14,489 bases of DNA from CBFCZU01 sp965602635 (GCA_965602635.1 CBFCZU010000101.1:1-14489); one strand, 5' to 3'; positions 7,101-14,337 are shown, numbered from the stretch's first letter. A program made the numbers and translations. The notes: a model not told the origin generated them from the sequence alone.

Positions 7101-8483
7101 ATGGGAACGGCGACTGCCTCCAAAACCCCACAGAGGAAGTCCGTGCGTAAGCTGTCCATTCGCACGTATGACTCGGCCCTGAAGTATCTGTTCACGCACA
7201 CCGACTACGAGCGGATGGCGCGGGTCCGGTACAACGCCGACACCTTCAGCCTCGCGCGGATGAAGTCCCTGCTGAAACGCCTTCGGGACCCCCATAAGTC
7301 TTTGCGATGCATACATATCGCCGGGACAAAGGGCAAGGGCTCAACGGCCACCATGCTCGCGGAGATGCTCCAGGCCTGCGGGTACAAGGTCGGGCTGTAC
7401 ACCTCCCCGCACCTGGTGGATATCCGGGAGCGGATCCGCATCAACGGCGAGATGATAAGCCAGGCCGCCCTGACGCGGAGCATCAACAAGGTCGCCCCGC
7501 ACATCGAGCGGATGGCCGACGATAAGCCCACGTTCTTCGAGATCTTCACCGCCATCGGGTTCCTGTACTTCGCCGACCAGGGCGTGGACCTGACGGTGCT
7601 GGAGACGGGCCTGGGCGGGCGGCTGGACAGCACCAACGTCATCAAGCCGCTGGTCGTGGGGCTCACCAGCATCAGCATGGACCACATGCACCAGCTGGGT
7701 GACACGCTGGAGGCGATCGCCTGGGAAAAGGCCGGCGTCTTCAAGTCCGGCGTGCCGGCGGTCTCCGTGCCCCAGGACAGCGCCGCCAAGAGCGTCCTGG
7801 AAAAGGCCGCCAAGCGGGCCAAGGCGTCGCTGCTGTTCACCGGCGAGAACATACACTTCAGCTACCGGTTCGAGTCCTCGCGCGAGAGCGGGCCGCTGAC
7901 GCGCATCTGCCTGACCACCGAGAGCAGCGAGTTCCAGCACCTGCCCGTGCCGCTGATGGGCGAGCACCAGGCGCTGAACTGCGGGCTGGCGCTGGCGCTG
8001 CTCGACCAGCTCAAGGGGCTGGGCGTGGAGATCGACGACGCCCAGGCCATCGAGGGCTTGGCGCGCGTCCGGCTGCCCGGGCGGATGGAGCTGCTGATGG
8101 AGAACCCGCGCGTTCTGGCCGACGGGGCGCACAACGCCGCGTCAATGGAGGCCCTGATGCGCGCCATCGGGCAGTACATCCCCTACGACTCGATGGTGGT
8201 GGTCTTCGGATGCGCCGCCGACAAGGACATCGACGGGATGCTCGAACAGGTCACGCGCGGCGCCGACAAGGTGATCTTCACCAGGGCCGACCACCCCCGC
8301 GCCGCCGCCCCGGAAGACCTGGCCGAGATGTACGAGGAACGCTCCGGCAGAACGGCCCAGGTCGCCGACGGGCTGCCCGAAGCGCTGGGCATCGCCAAAA
8401 GCGCCGTCAGCCGAGAGGACATCATCTGCGTCACCGGGAGCTTCTACCTGGTGGGCGAGGCCAAGAAGCTGCTGGGCAACTGA
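7101..8483 (+). CDS. folC: Folylpolyglutamate synthase / dihydrofolate synthase FolC
   Basis: FolC adds glutamate to dihydropteroate and to reduced folates, using ATP, in the cytosol. The 460-residue protein is a normal length. Visible Mur-ligase-type motifs are the P-loop GTKGKGS (75-81), YTSPHL (100-105), LETGLGGRLDSTN (167-179), SMDHMHQLGDTLEAIAWEKAG and, in the C-terminal domain, LADGAHNAAS. Family similarity begins near residue 23 (YDSALKYLF). Two starts are possible. ATG 7101 is close to leaderless behind a strong promoter. GTG 7143 has AGAGGA 5 nt upstream and would give a more typical 446-residue protein. I list ATG 7101 because two other plus-strand genes here show the same leaderless-like layout, but GTG 7143 is a serious alternative. 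The TGA is followed at once by a heptad array. Confidence 0.93.
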   Translation: MGTATASKTPQRKSVRKLSIRTYDSALKYLFTHTDYERMARVRYNADTFSLARMKSLLKRLRDPHKSLRCIHIAGTKGKGSTATMLAEMLQACGYKVGLYTSPHLVDIRERIRINGEMISQAALTRSINKVAPHIERMADDKPTFFEIFTAIGFLYFADQGVDLTVLETGLGGRLDSTNVIKPLVVGLTSISMDHMHQLGDTLEAIAWEKAGVFKSGVPAVSVPQDSAAKSVLEKAAKRAKASLLFTGENIHFSYRFESSRESGPLTRICLTTESSEFQHLPVPLMGEHQALNCGLALALLDQLKGLGVEIDDAQAIEGLARVRLPGRMELLMENPRVLADGAHNAASMEALMRAIGQYIPYDSMVVVFGCAADKDIDGMLEQVTRGADKVIFTRADHPRAAAPEDLAEMYEERSGRTAQVADGLPEALGIAKSAVSREDIICVTGSFYLVGEAKKLLGN

Positions 8484-8532
8484 GTGCGGAGTGCGGAGTG
8501 CGGGGTGCGAAGTGCGGGGTGCGAAGTGCGGA
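8484..8532. repeat. Heptanucleotide array, GTGCGGA type, seven units
   Basis: Seven uninterrupted units start on the base after the folC TGA: GTGCGGA twice, then GTGCGGG, GTGCGAA, GTGCGGG, GTGCGAA, and GTGCGGA. The 14-bp block GTGCGGG-GTGCGAA is repeated exactly (8498-8511 and 8512-8525), which suggests recent expansion by slippage or unequal exchange. This is the cleanest array in the window. Confidence 0.85.
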
Positions 8533-8546
8533 GTAGTACGCGGGGA

Positions 8547-9015
8547 CCGGGCGCGACGCAGAGATGAAGCCCATCCGCCACCACAACGATCTCGTCGCGT
8601 GGCAGAGGGGTATGGACCTGGTGCAAGCCGTCTATTCCCTGACCGCCCAGTATCCATCGGAGGAGAGATTCGGCTTGGCCATGCAAACGCGCCGAGCTGC
8701 AGTCAGCGTTCCAAGCAACGTCGCCGAAGGGTTCGGGCGTTCCGGGAAGTCTGATTTCATGCGTTTTCTGGGGATGTCCGTCGGATCGGCAAACGAGGTG
8801 GAAACGCAGTTATTGATTGCGGTCCGTCTTGGGTTTGTAACTGACGACCAGGCGACCCAGTCCCTCCATCTGGCCGTGGAAGTGCGGAAGATACTCAAGG
8901 GCCTGATTCGAAGCCTGACAGAGTCCCCAAGTGACGGTATTGGCGGGGTTCGAGCAGGCCAATTGCCTCGGCAGTCGACTGAGCCCTGATTGAACACTGC
9001 GAATCTCGCGCCCGG
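8547..9015. repeat. 10-bp inverted repeat around the four-helix-bundle gene
   Basis: CCGGGCGCGA at 8547-8556 is matched exactly by its reverse complement TCGCGCCCGG at 9006-9015. The left copy is 7 nt before the ATG and the right copy 16 nt after the TGA. In GC-rich DNA a 10-bp match can arise by chance, but its nested position inside the inverted heptad arrays makes it notable. Confidence 0.45.
8564..8989 (+). CDS. Four-helix-bundle protein (23S rRNA intervening-sequence / S23 family)
   Basis: The 141-residue protein has the family hallmarks: DLVAWQRGMDLVQAVYSLT (about 9-27), RRAAVSVPSNVAEGFGR (43-59), DFMRFLGMSVGSANEVETQL (64-83) and a last helix around LHLAVEVRKILKGLIRSL (101-118). The C-terminal 20 residues are non-conserved. 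The family forms pentameric helical bundles; members occur inside 23S rRNA intervening sequences, and the related Avd protein assists diversity-generating retroelements. The role of free-standing copies is not known. The ATG at 8564 has only a weak GCAGAG upstream. Base use is unlike the neighbours, with lower GC and an AT-ending codon run (TTA TTG ATT around 8812), suggesting transfer. It lies inside inverted heptad arrays between two convergent housekeeping genes. Confidence 0.9.
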   Translation: MKPIRHHNDLVAWQRGMDLVQAVYSLTAQYPSEERFGLAMQTRRAAVSVPSNVAEGFGRSGKSDFMRFLGMSVGSANEVETQLLIAVRLGFVTDDQATQSLHLAVEVRKILKGLIRSLTESPSDGIGGVRAGQLPRQSTEP

Positions 9016-9036
9016 GGCTCTGCCTTCGCCCCGCCG

Positions 9037-9064
9037 CACTCGGCACTCCGCACTCTGCACTCCG
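9037..9064. repeat. Inverted heptanucleotide array, CACTCCG type, four units
   Basis: CACTCGG, CACTCCG, CACTCTG, CACTCCG in tandem, with a degenerate unit CTTCCCG reaching 9071 next to the ptsN-like stop. It is the reverse complement of the array at 8484-8532. Seen from the minus strand it starts directly after the TAG of the neighbouring gene. Confidence 0.75.
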
Positions 9065-9071
9065 CTTCCCG

Positions 9072-9539
9072 CTACTGCCCTTCTTCGCCCTCGAATTCCC
9101 GGAAGAGCTGGTGGATCTGCTTTGGCTTGGTGGCGGCGGCGAGGGCCTTGCGGAACTTGGGGTCGGTCATCAGGCGGCTGATGCGCGCCAGGGCCTGGAT
9201 GTGCGGGCCGGTCTTGTCCGGCGGGCTGGCGAGGAAGATGACCACCGTCACCGGCTTGCCGTCGACGCTGTTGAAATCGATGGGGCTGCTCGTCTTGCCC
9301 ACCGCCATGACGAGTTGGTCCACGGCCGCGCACTTGCCGTGGGGGATCGCCAGGCAGTTGCCGATGCCGGTGGTCCGCGTCGCTTCACGCCCCAGTGCCG
9401 CTCGCAGCATCAGCTCGGGGTCGCTGAGCTTGCCCGCGGACTGAAGCAGGGCGACCATCTCCTTGATGACTCCCTCCTTGTCGGAGGCGGACAAACGCGC
9501 TTTGATACAGTCGGGCGAAAGAAAGTCAGTCAGCCGCAT
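9072..9539 (-). CDS. PTS EIIA domain protein (PtsN / fructose-type EIIA)
   Basis: EIIA proteins accept a phosphate on histidine from HPr/NPr, either to pass to a sugar permease or, in PtsN, to regulate other proteins. The 155-residue single domain has the usual order, with the phospho-acceptor His67 in GIGNCLAIPHGK and the downstream strand VVIFLASPPDKTGPHIQALARISRLM. No EIIB or EIIC is nearby, which favours a regulatory PtsN-like role. A PTS-like regulatory function fits planctomycetes that lack full sugar PTS, but this is inference. The ATG at 9539 is the first start and matches the usual LTDFLSPDCI opening; the ribosome site is weak (GGGAA 8 nt upstream). The TAG stop abuts an inverted heptad array. 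Confidence 0.9.
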   Translation of the reverse strand: MRLTDFLSPDCIKARLSASDKEGVIKEMVALLQSAGKLSDPELMLRAALGREATRTTGIGNCLAIPHGKCAAVDQLVMAVGKTSSPIDFNSVDGKPVTVVIFLASPPDKTGPHIQALARISRLMTDPKFRKALAAATKPKQIHQLFREFEGEEGQ

Positions 9540-9612
9540 TCTGCAGGTTCCCGTGATCGAGCCGACCCGGCCGGTCCATATGGACGCTTCCGAGAAAATA
9601 GCGTAACCAATG

Positions 9613-9641
9613 AGTATATGCCAGCGGCTCTAGCCTGACAA
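9613..9641 (-). promoter_or_regulatory. Sigma-70-type promoter of the ptsN-like gene
   Basis: On the minus strand TTGTCA (plus 9636-9641) is followed after exactly 17 nt by TATACT (plus 9613-9618). Both hexamers match consensus at five of six positions. The expected start near 9606 gives a leader of about 67 nt. Confidence 0.62.
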
Positions 9642-9750
9642 TAGCAATTCCCCACCTGCGGAGGGCCGGGTGCACCAGCCGATCGTGGCACTCGCCGGCG
9701 CCCCGCCCCGGCCGGCCGCAAATCGCCGATGCATGCCCGGCCGCTTGCAC

Positions 9751-9756
9751 TACAAT
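9751..9756 (+). promoter_or_regulatory. -10-like hexamer next to the M48 peptidase start
   Basis: TACAAT matches TATAAT at five of six positions and ends 7 nt before the ATG at 9764; it overlaps the alternative ATG at 9755. No Shine-Dalgarno and no good -35 are visible. If real, the transcript would start at or within a base or two of ATG 9764. Confidence 0.42.
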
Positions 9757-9763
9757 GTCATCC

Positions 9764-11149
9764 ATGCTGGTTCTTGTGGTAGCCGGTTTCGTGGTGGTGA
9801 TGTCGCTGATGGAGATGGAGATGCCGCTTGCGCGGGTCTCCTGGCCGGCGCTGCTGCTGGGCGCGGGCTCGTACGTGGCCTTCACCTACCTGGTGACGTG
9901 GTGGAACGCCTCGCGCGACCTGGCCCGCCTGATGCGCCCGGGCCCGGCGCGTCCCACGCGCGGTCCGGCGCTGCTGGCGATGGCCACCCAGATCTACATG
10001 GTGCTCGCCCTGGCGGCGCTCATGCTGGCGGGGTGGGGGGCATGGATCGAGGAGTCGCTGCACCTGGCCGGCGTGCCGCTGGCGGCAAAGGCCCTGGCGG
10101 TTGCGCCGTTCGTGTTGGCGCTGCTGGCGTACTGGTGGGCGATCTATCCGCTCGAGCAGGCGCTGCGGCTGCGGCGTATCGAGCAGGCCGCCATGTCGGG
10201 CGAGCTGGCGATGCCGGCGTGGACGCGGCGGCAGCACCTCTCGTTCAACCTTCGCCATCACCTGCTGTTCGTGGCGGCCCCGGCCGGGGCCATCATCCTG
10301 GTCGTGGACGTGATCCACCTGCTGGAAGATGCCATCGGCCCGGCCGTATCGGCCGCTGCGGCGATCACCGCTGGCGGGCTGCTGTTCCTGCTGGCGCCGG
10401 CGCTGGTCGTGTCCATCTGGCGGACGCGCCCGCTGCCGGCGGGCGAGCTCCGGGGCCGGCTCGAACAGACCTGCCGCCGCCTGGGCTTGCGCTACCGCCG
10501 GATCCTGCTGTGGGACACCGGCGGGGTGATCGTCAACGCCGGCGTGATGGGCGTCGTCCGCCCGCTGCGGTACGTGCTGCTGTCCGATGCCCTGCTGGCG
10601 CGGCTGGATGAGGACTCGGTCGAGGCCATCTTCGCCCACGAGGCGGGGCACGTCCTGTACCATCACATCCCGTACATGATCGCCTTCACCGTGGGGCTGC
10701 TGATGCTGTGCGGCGCGGTGGCGGATGTAGCGGCGGGGGCCCTTGGGCTTGACTACACCGGGGCGCGGCTGCTGGCGCTGGTGATCGCCGCGGGGACGTG
10801 GGGCTGGCTGTTCGGCCCCCTAAGCCGGCGATTCGAGCGCCAGGCCGACGTATTCGGCGCCGTGGGCGCCAGCGGGGGCGGCGAGCTGACCGCCCTGGGG
10901 ACGGGAATCTTCGGCAATTCCCTGATGCAGGTGGCGCGGTTCAACGGGATCCCGCCGACGCGACGCAACTACCGACACGGGTCGATCCAGAGGCGGGTGA
11001 ATTACCTGGTCGAGCTGCTCGCCAGCACCGCAGGCCGGGAGAAGTTGGACCGCCAAATCAGGCTCATCAAGCTGGGTATATTGGTCCTGCTGGCCGGCGG
11101 CATCGTCGCCACCCTCGCCACCTACACGGAACCTGTTTTGGGGCAATGA
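9764..11149 (+). CDS. M48-family membrane metallopeptidase (HtpX/Ste24-like)
   Basis: M48 peptidases are zinc proteases in the cytoplasmic membrane; relatives HtpX and Ste24 act in membrane protein quality control or prenyl-protein processing. The 461-residue protein has about six hydrophobic membrane segments (roughly residues 2-16, 28-45, 75-93, 108-128, 170-185, 195-218) before the catalytic domain and more after it (about 305-327, 335-352). The zinc motif HEAGH is at 292-296 (IFAHEAGHVLYHH), and the third ligand is E358 in RRFERQADVFGA. The last hydrophobic stretch is near the C-terminus (LIKLGILVLLAGGIVATLAT). Start choice is between ATG 9755 and ATG 9764 in the same frame; 9764 is preferred because 9755 lies within the TACAAT hexamer. 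The substrate is unknown. Confidence 0.9.
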   Translation: MLVLVVAGFVVVMSLMEMEMPLARVSWPALLLGAGSYVAFTYLVTWWNASRDLARLMRPGPARPTRGPALLAMATQIYMVLALAALMLAGWGAWIEESLHLAGVPLAAKALAVAPFVLALLAYWWAIYPLEQALRLRRIEQAAMSGELAMPAWTRRQHLSFNLRHHLLFVAAPAGAIILVVDVIHLLEDAIGPAVSAAAAITAGGLLFLLAPALVVSIWRTRPLPAGELRGRLEQTCRRLGLRYRRILLWDTGGVIVNAGVMGVVRPLRYVLLSDALLARLDEDSVEAIFAHEAGHVLYHHIPYMIAFTVGLLMLCGAVADVAAGALGLDYTGARLLALVIAAGTWGWLFGPLSRRFERQADVFGAVGASGGGELTALGTGIFGNSLMQVARFNGIPPTRRNYRHGSIQRRVNYLVELLASTAGREKLDRQIRLIKLGILVLLAGGIVATLATYTEPVLGQ

Positions 11150-11291
11150 GTGCCTGGGGGCGCCCATTTCCTCCCCAGCTCCGACCTGCCGCCCGGGCGT
11201 ATCTTAAACTACTACTGAAGGGCTGCCCCCGGCGGGAGATGATGGCGGGGCGGGTACAGGTATGTCGGGGCGCAGGCCCTTCGGAGGCGCC

Positions 11292-12398
11292 ATGACGGCC
11301 CCGCTGTTGGACATTCGTGGCCGCGTGCTGGTTATGGATTATGACCGGGCACGGGCCGCGCGCCGTTGCGGGCAGTTGACCTCCGCCGGCTGGAGCGCGC
11401 TGCACGCGGGCGACGAGGCCGAGGCGCTTACGCACGTCCGCGGAGGCAATGTGGACGTGGTCGCCCTGCACGTCACGGCCGACGAGGCCGAGGCCATGGA
11501 CCTGCCCAACGTGGTTCGCCTGGCCGCCGAGGTGCCCCACCTGCCCGTGGTCATCCTGGCGCCTGAACCGGCCGAGGAGACCCGCTGCCAGTACCTTGAC
11601 AGCGGTGCGGACATCATCCTCGCCGACGACATTTCGCCGGCCGAGCTGGGCGCGCACCTCCGCGCCATGATGCGGGCGAAGGTCCTCCAGGATGAGCTGC
11701 ACGCTTCGCGGGAGGCGTTGTCCGCCTCGCTTGACCGGGAGCGGGCCCTGCTCGACCAGCTCCGCCGCGACAACGCTCACCTGCTGACGCTTTGCACCAC
11801 CGATCCGCTCACCCACCTCCAGAACGTCCGCTACTTCGACGCCATTCTGGAAAAGCAGTTCAAGATCGCCCGCCGCTACGAGCGTGGCCTGACGGTGCTG
11901 GTCTTCGACCTCGACCACTTCAAGGTGGTCAACGACACCCACGGGCACCCCAGCGGCGACTACGTGCTCAAGGAGTTCGCCGTTATCCTCAAGCGCTGCG
12001 TGCGCGACTCCGACGTCGTGGCGCGCACCGGGGGGGAGGAGTTCAGCATCATCCTGCCCAACGCCAGCCGCGGGCAGGGACGGCGGTTCGCTCAGCGAAT
12101 CCGCCGGTCAGTGTTCGAGCGGAAGTTCACCGTGTACGGCGAGGACATCCACGTGACCACCTCGATAGGCCTGGCGAGCTATCCGGACGACAGCGAGATC
12201 ACGGCCCCGGCCATGCTGGTGTACTTCGCCGACCAGGCGCTGATGCAGGCAAAGCGCCACGGTCGGGACCGGGTGTTCACCTTCCACGAGCTCGACGGGT
12301 CCGTGCGGCGCGACCTGAGGGGGCAGTTCCTCGCCGCTCGCCCCGGGCGCAGGATCAAGGGCCAGGAACGGGAGACGGCCTGCGACGCCAGGCGCTAG
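11292..12398 (+). CDS. Diguanylate cyclase with degenerate receiver domain (pseudo-REC-GGDEF)
   Basis: The 368-residue protein joins an N-terminal receiver-like domain (about 9-128) to a GGDEF domain (about 165-332) through a predicted coiled helix (about 128-165, rich in Leu/Glu/Arg). The GGDEF half looks active: DPLTHLQN (171-178), metal Asp in FDLDHFK (D206) and GGEEF (247-251). An RxxD inhibitory site (R238-D241) lies five residues before GGEEF, so product feedback by c-di-GMP is likely. The receiver half keeps acidic residues D16 and D18, but His60 stands where the phosphorylated Asp is expected (VDVVALHV), and the conserved Lys near GADIILADD is absent. Phosphorylation control is therefore unlikely. 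ATG 11292 is chosen for GGAGG 4 nt upstream; ATG 11262 in the same frame is the alternative. Confidence 0.92.
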   Translation: MTAPLLDIRGRVLVMDYDRARAARRCGQLTSAGWSALHAGDEAEALTHVRGGNVDVVALHVTADEAEAMDLPNVVRLAAEVPHLPVVILAPEPAEETRCQYLDSGADIILADDISPAELGAHLRAMMRAKVLQDELHASREALSASLDRERALLDQLRRDNAHLLTLCTTDPLTHLQNVRYFDAILEKQFKIARRYERGLTVLVFDLDHFKVVNDTHGHPSGDYVLKEFAVILKRCVRDSDVVARTGGEEFSIILPNASRGQGRRFAQRIRRSVFERKFTVYGEDIHVTTSIGLASYPDDSEITAPAMLVYFADQALMQAKRHGRDRVFTFHELDGSVRRDLRGQFLAARPGRRIKGQERETACDARR

Positions 12399-12407
12399 CC
12401 CGGCGGC

Positions 12408-14225
12408 TCACTTGAACGTCACGATCGCGTAGCCGGCGGTGTTGCGGCTGGCGTCGGAATCGCCCGAGAGCACCATTCCCGTGGTCTGCCCGGCGGTCTC
12501 GTCCTTGTCGTTGGCGAAGAACTCCATCCGCAGCGTCGCCCCGGGCGCGGGCTTGAAGCCCTCGGCGATCGAGGCGGCCGGGACGGCCAGCTCGACGGTG
12601 TACCCGCCGGCCCGCCGCAGGCAGGCGACCTTCGCCTTGATCTGGCCGACGGCCTGGATGGGGCCGGCCTTCGGCTGCGGCGCTTCGCCGGCGGCCGGGA
12701 CAGGGATCATGAGCTGCCGGCATGGGTTGACGAACCGCCCGCCCCGCGCGCCCGCCGGGCGGGGGTCCCAGAAGACCTCCACGCCGTCCCGCAGCCAGGT
12801 CTGCCGGCCCTCCGTGACTATCTTCTCGTCCCTCACGTCGATCGCCACGTACACGTTCTCGCCGTCGTAGGCGATCCGCGTGAGCATGGCGCAGTCCTTC
12901 GGGCCGGACCACTGGTCGGGATTGTCGCGGACCTGCCAGCGGGCGTTGGTCGAGGTGCCCGCCGCCGGCCAATCGTTCAGCTTGCCGTCGATGGTCATCT
13001 TGCCGGCGCGGGCGGCCGTGAGCGTGGCGACCACCGGAAGCCGCAGGCTGCGCTTGCCCTGGCCCTGCTGGCCACGGTGGGTAAGCGCGTAGCTCACCTC
13101 CAGCGTGGGCGGCGCCAGCGAGGCCGGCGTGGCGGGGATGCGATAGGTCCGCCTGGCGGAGTCACCCGCGGCGAGGGTGAGCCTGGCGACCTTTGGCGGC
13201 CCGCCGACGAACCACGCGGCAGCGCCCGACCAGGACAGCGTGTAGCTGGCCTGGGCGTCGGTGGGATTGGCGAGTTCCAGGGTGACCTGCCCGCCGGCGC
13301 GGGTCGTGGGGCTCAGCGAGACGCCCCGGCCCAGGGTCGCGACGCGCTTGCCCAGTGCCCGGCTGATCAGGTCGTGGGGGAGGACGTTGCCGACGGCGAT
13401 GATCGCCACTCTAGGCCGGCCTGCGGCGACCGTCACGTGGGCGAACATCTTGAAGGTTCCCTTGCTGCGGTCGTCCGATCCGCCGCCCGTGGCGGTGTGT
13501 CCCAGCACGATGTACGGCACGCCGTCCTCGAGGTCGTAGCTGAGCCGGTGGAAGTGCCCGGCGAAGACGGTCGTCCTCTTCGGATCGAGCAGCTTCGCCA
13601 GCCGCTTCCAGTGCGGGCCCGCATACAGCGGATGGTGCTCGAATATGAACACGTGGCCGGCGCCGCGGGCAGCGGCCAGGTCCTTCTCCAGCCACGCCCA
13701 CTGCTCGTCGACGACGCCCTTGGTGTCGTTCACGATGGCGTCGCTGTCCAGCACGACGAAGTGGCACTTGCGGTAGTTGAATGAGTAGTACGTGCGCCCG
13801 CCCCGGGCGCGGCGGCGGGTATAGACCTCACGCGGAGCGGCGCCCGTGATGTCGTGGTTGCCCGGGCAGTAGAAGAAGGGCGCCTCCAGCTTCGCCGTCA
13901 GCCGGTCGAACTCCTGCCACTGCCTCTCCAGCTCCGCCTTGTCGTCGCCGTAGCCCTCGATCAGGTCGCCGACGCACATGACGAAGTCGGGCTTGAGGCG
14001 GTTGACCTCGGTGACGGCCTTTGCCCAGGCCCCGGGCTCGTGGCCGCCGGTGCGGTCGGACATGACCACGAACCTGAAGGCGTCGGCCGAGTTGACGTCC
14101 GACCCCTTCCAGCCGGCGATCCGGCTCAGCTCCTTGGGCGAGGCGTGATTGGTCCCGGGCTCGGCGCACCCGGCCACGACCAGCAGCGCGAGGACGCACG
14201 CTAGCATCGCAACTGTGTTTCGCAT
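12408..14225 (-). CDS. Metallophosphoesterase lipoprotein with C-terminal CBM9-like domain
   Basis: The 605-residue product begins with a lipoprotein signal (ALLVVAGC, lipid Cys20). A calcineurin-like phosphoesterase domain (about 48-280) shows SDRTGG (D57), GDLIEGYG (GD 86-87), GNHD (122-125), FEHHPLY (H197, H198) and GHFH (223-226). The usual DxH of motif I is DRT here, so one metal-binding His is replaced. A beta-rich Ig-like stretch (about 300-400; LELANPTDAQASYTLSW) leads to a CBM9-like sugar-binding domain (about 408-605; MTIDGKLNDWPAAG, then YDGENVYVAIDVRDEKI and DGVEVFWDPRP). An extracytoplasmic phosphohydrolase that binds glycan or cell surface is plausible; the substrate is unknown. 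The start has AAGGAG 8 nt before the ATG. Its stop lies 9 bp from the convergent diguanylate cyclase stop. Confidence 0.88.
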   Translation of the reverse strand: MRNTVAMLACVLALLVVAGCAEPGTNHASPKELSRIAGWKGSDVNSADAFRFVVMSDRTGGHEPGAWAKAVTEVNRLKPDFVMCVGDLIEGYGDDKAELERQWQEFDRLTAKLEAPFFYCPGNHDITGAAPREVYTRRRARGGRTYYSFNYRKCHFVVLDSDAIVNDTKGVVDEQWAWLEKDLAAARGAGHVFIFEHHPLYAGPHWKRLAKLLDPKRTTVFAGHFHRLSYDLEDGVPYIVLGHTATGGGSDDRSKGTFKMFAHVTVAAGRPRVAIIAVGNVLPHDLISRALGKRVATLGRGVSLSPTTRAGGQVTLELANPTDAQASYTLSWSGAAAWFVGGPPKVARLTLAAGDSARRTYRIPATPASLAPPTLEVSYALTHRGQQGQGKRSLRLPVVATLTAARAGKMTIDGKLNDWPAAGTSTNARWQVRDNPDQWSGPKDCAMLTRIAYDGENVYVAIDVRDEKIVTEGRQTWLRDGVEVFWDPRPAGARGGRFVNPCRQLMIPVPAAGEAPQPKAGPIQAVGQIKAKVACLRRAGGYTVELAVPAASIAEGFKPAPGATLRMEFFANDKDETAGQTTGMVLSGDSDASRNTAGYAIVTFK

Positions 14226-14267
14226 TTCGGTGACTCCTTGTTCTCGGGAAAGGGACGCCGCGGGGGC

Positions 14268-14295
14268 ATTATATCAGCCCGGCGCCGCCTGTCAG
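14268..14295 (-). promoter_or_regulatory. Sigma-70-type promoter of the phosphoesterase gene
   Basis: On the minus strand CTGACA (plus 14290-14295) and a perfect TATAAT (plus 14268-14273) are 16 nt apart. The expected start near 14261 gives a leader of about 36 nt that includes the AAGGAG ribosome site (plus 14234-14239). Confidence 0.62.
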
Positions 14296-14316
14296 GCGAA
14301 TCTGCCCGCCGCGCGG

Positions 14317-14337
14317 GCCGGGCGGTTGTGGCCCGGC
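14317..14337. repeat. 7-bp inverted repeat upstream of the divergent pair
   Basis: GCCGGGC (14317-14323) and GCCCGGC (14331-14337) flank a 7-nt loop. It lies upstream of the phosphoesterase promoter and about 50 bp before the lipoprotein start, a plausible operator position. In GC-rich DNA it may also be chance. Confidence 0.3.

Larger units (their letters stand above)
8484..9064. mobile_element. Candidate small repeat-bounded element carrying a four-helix-bundle gene
   Basis: A 581-bp unit sits between convergent folC and the ptsN-like gene. It is bounded on the left by GTGCGGA heptads and on the right by the same heptads inverted (CACTCCG). Inside these lies an exact 10-bp inverted repeat (8547-8556 and 9006-9015), and in the centre the four-helix-bundle gene, visibly lower in GC than its neighbours (34 of 60 bases in 8701-8760 against 45 of 60 in 8041-8100). 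No transposase and no clear target-site duplication are seen, so mobility is an inference. Confidence 0.35.

Noticed and set aside
6930..7316. Upstream extension of the Gfo/Idh reading frame
   Set aside because: It crosses the divergent promoter region and the folC 5' end, and the family N-terminus starts exactly at the ATG at 6929.
8484..8560. Short open frames encoding repeated VRSAECG-like peptides across the heptads
   Set aside because: A 7-bp repeat necessarily gives a 7-residue periodic peptide in every frame without stops; no start or ribosome signal supports expression.
8564..8989. Diversity-generating retroelement (Avd-like gene)
   Set aside because: No reverse transcriptase, template repeat or variable repeat is found in the window.
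8484..9071. Classical insertion sequence
   Set aside because: No transposase, no clear target-site duplication, and the ends are tandem heptads instead of normal terminal inverted repeats; kept only as a candidate unit.
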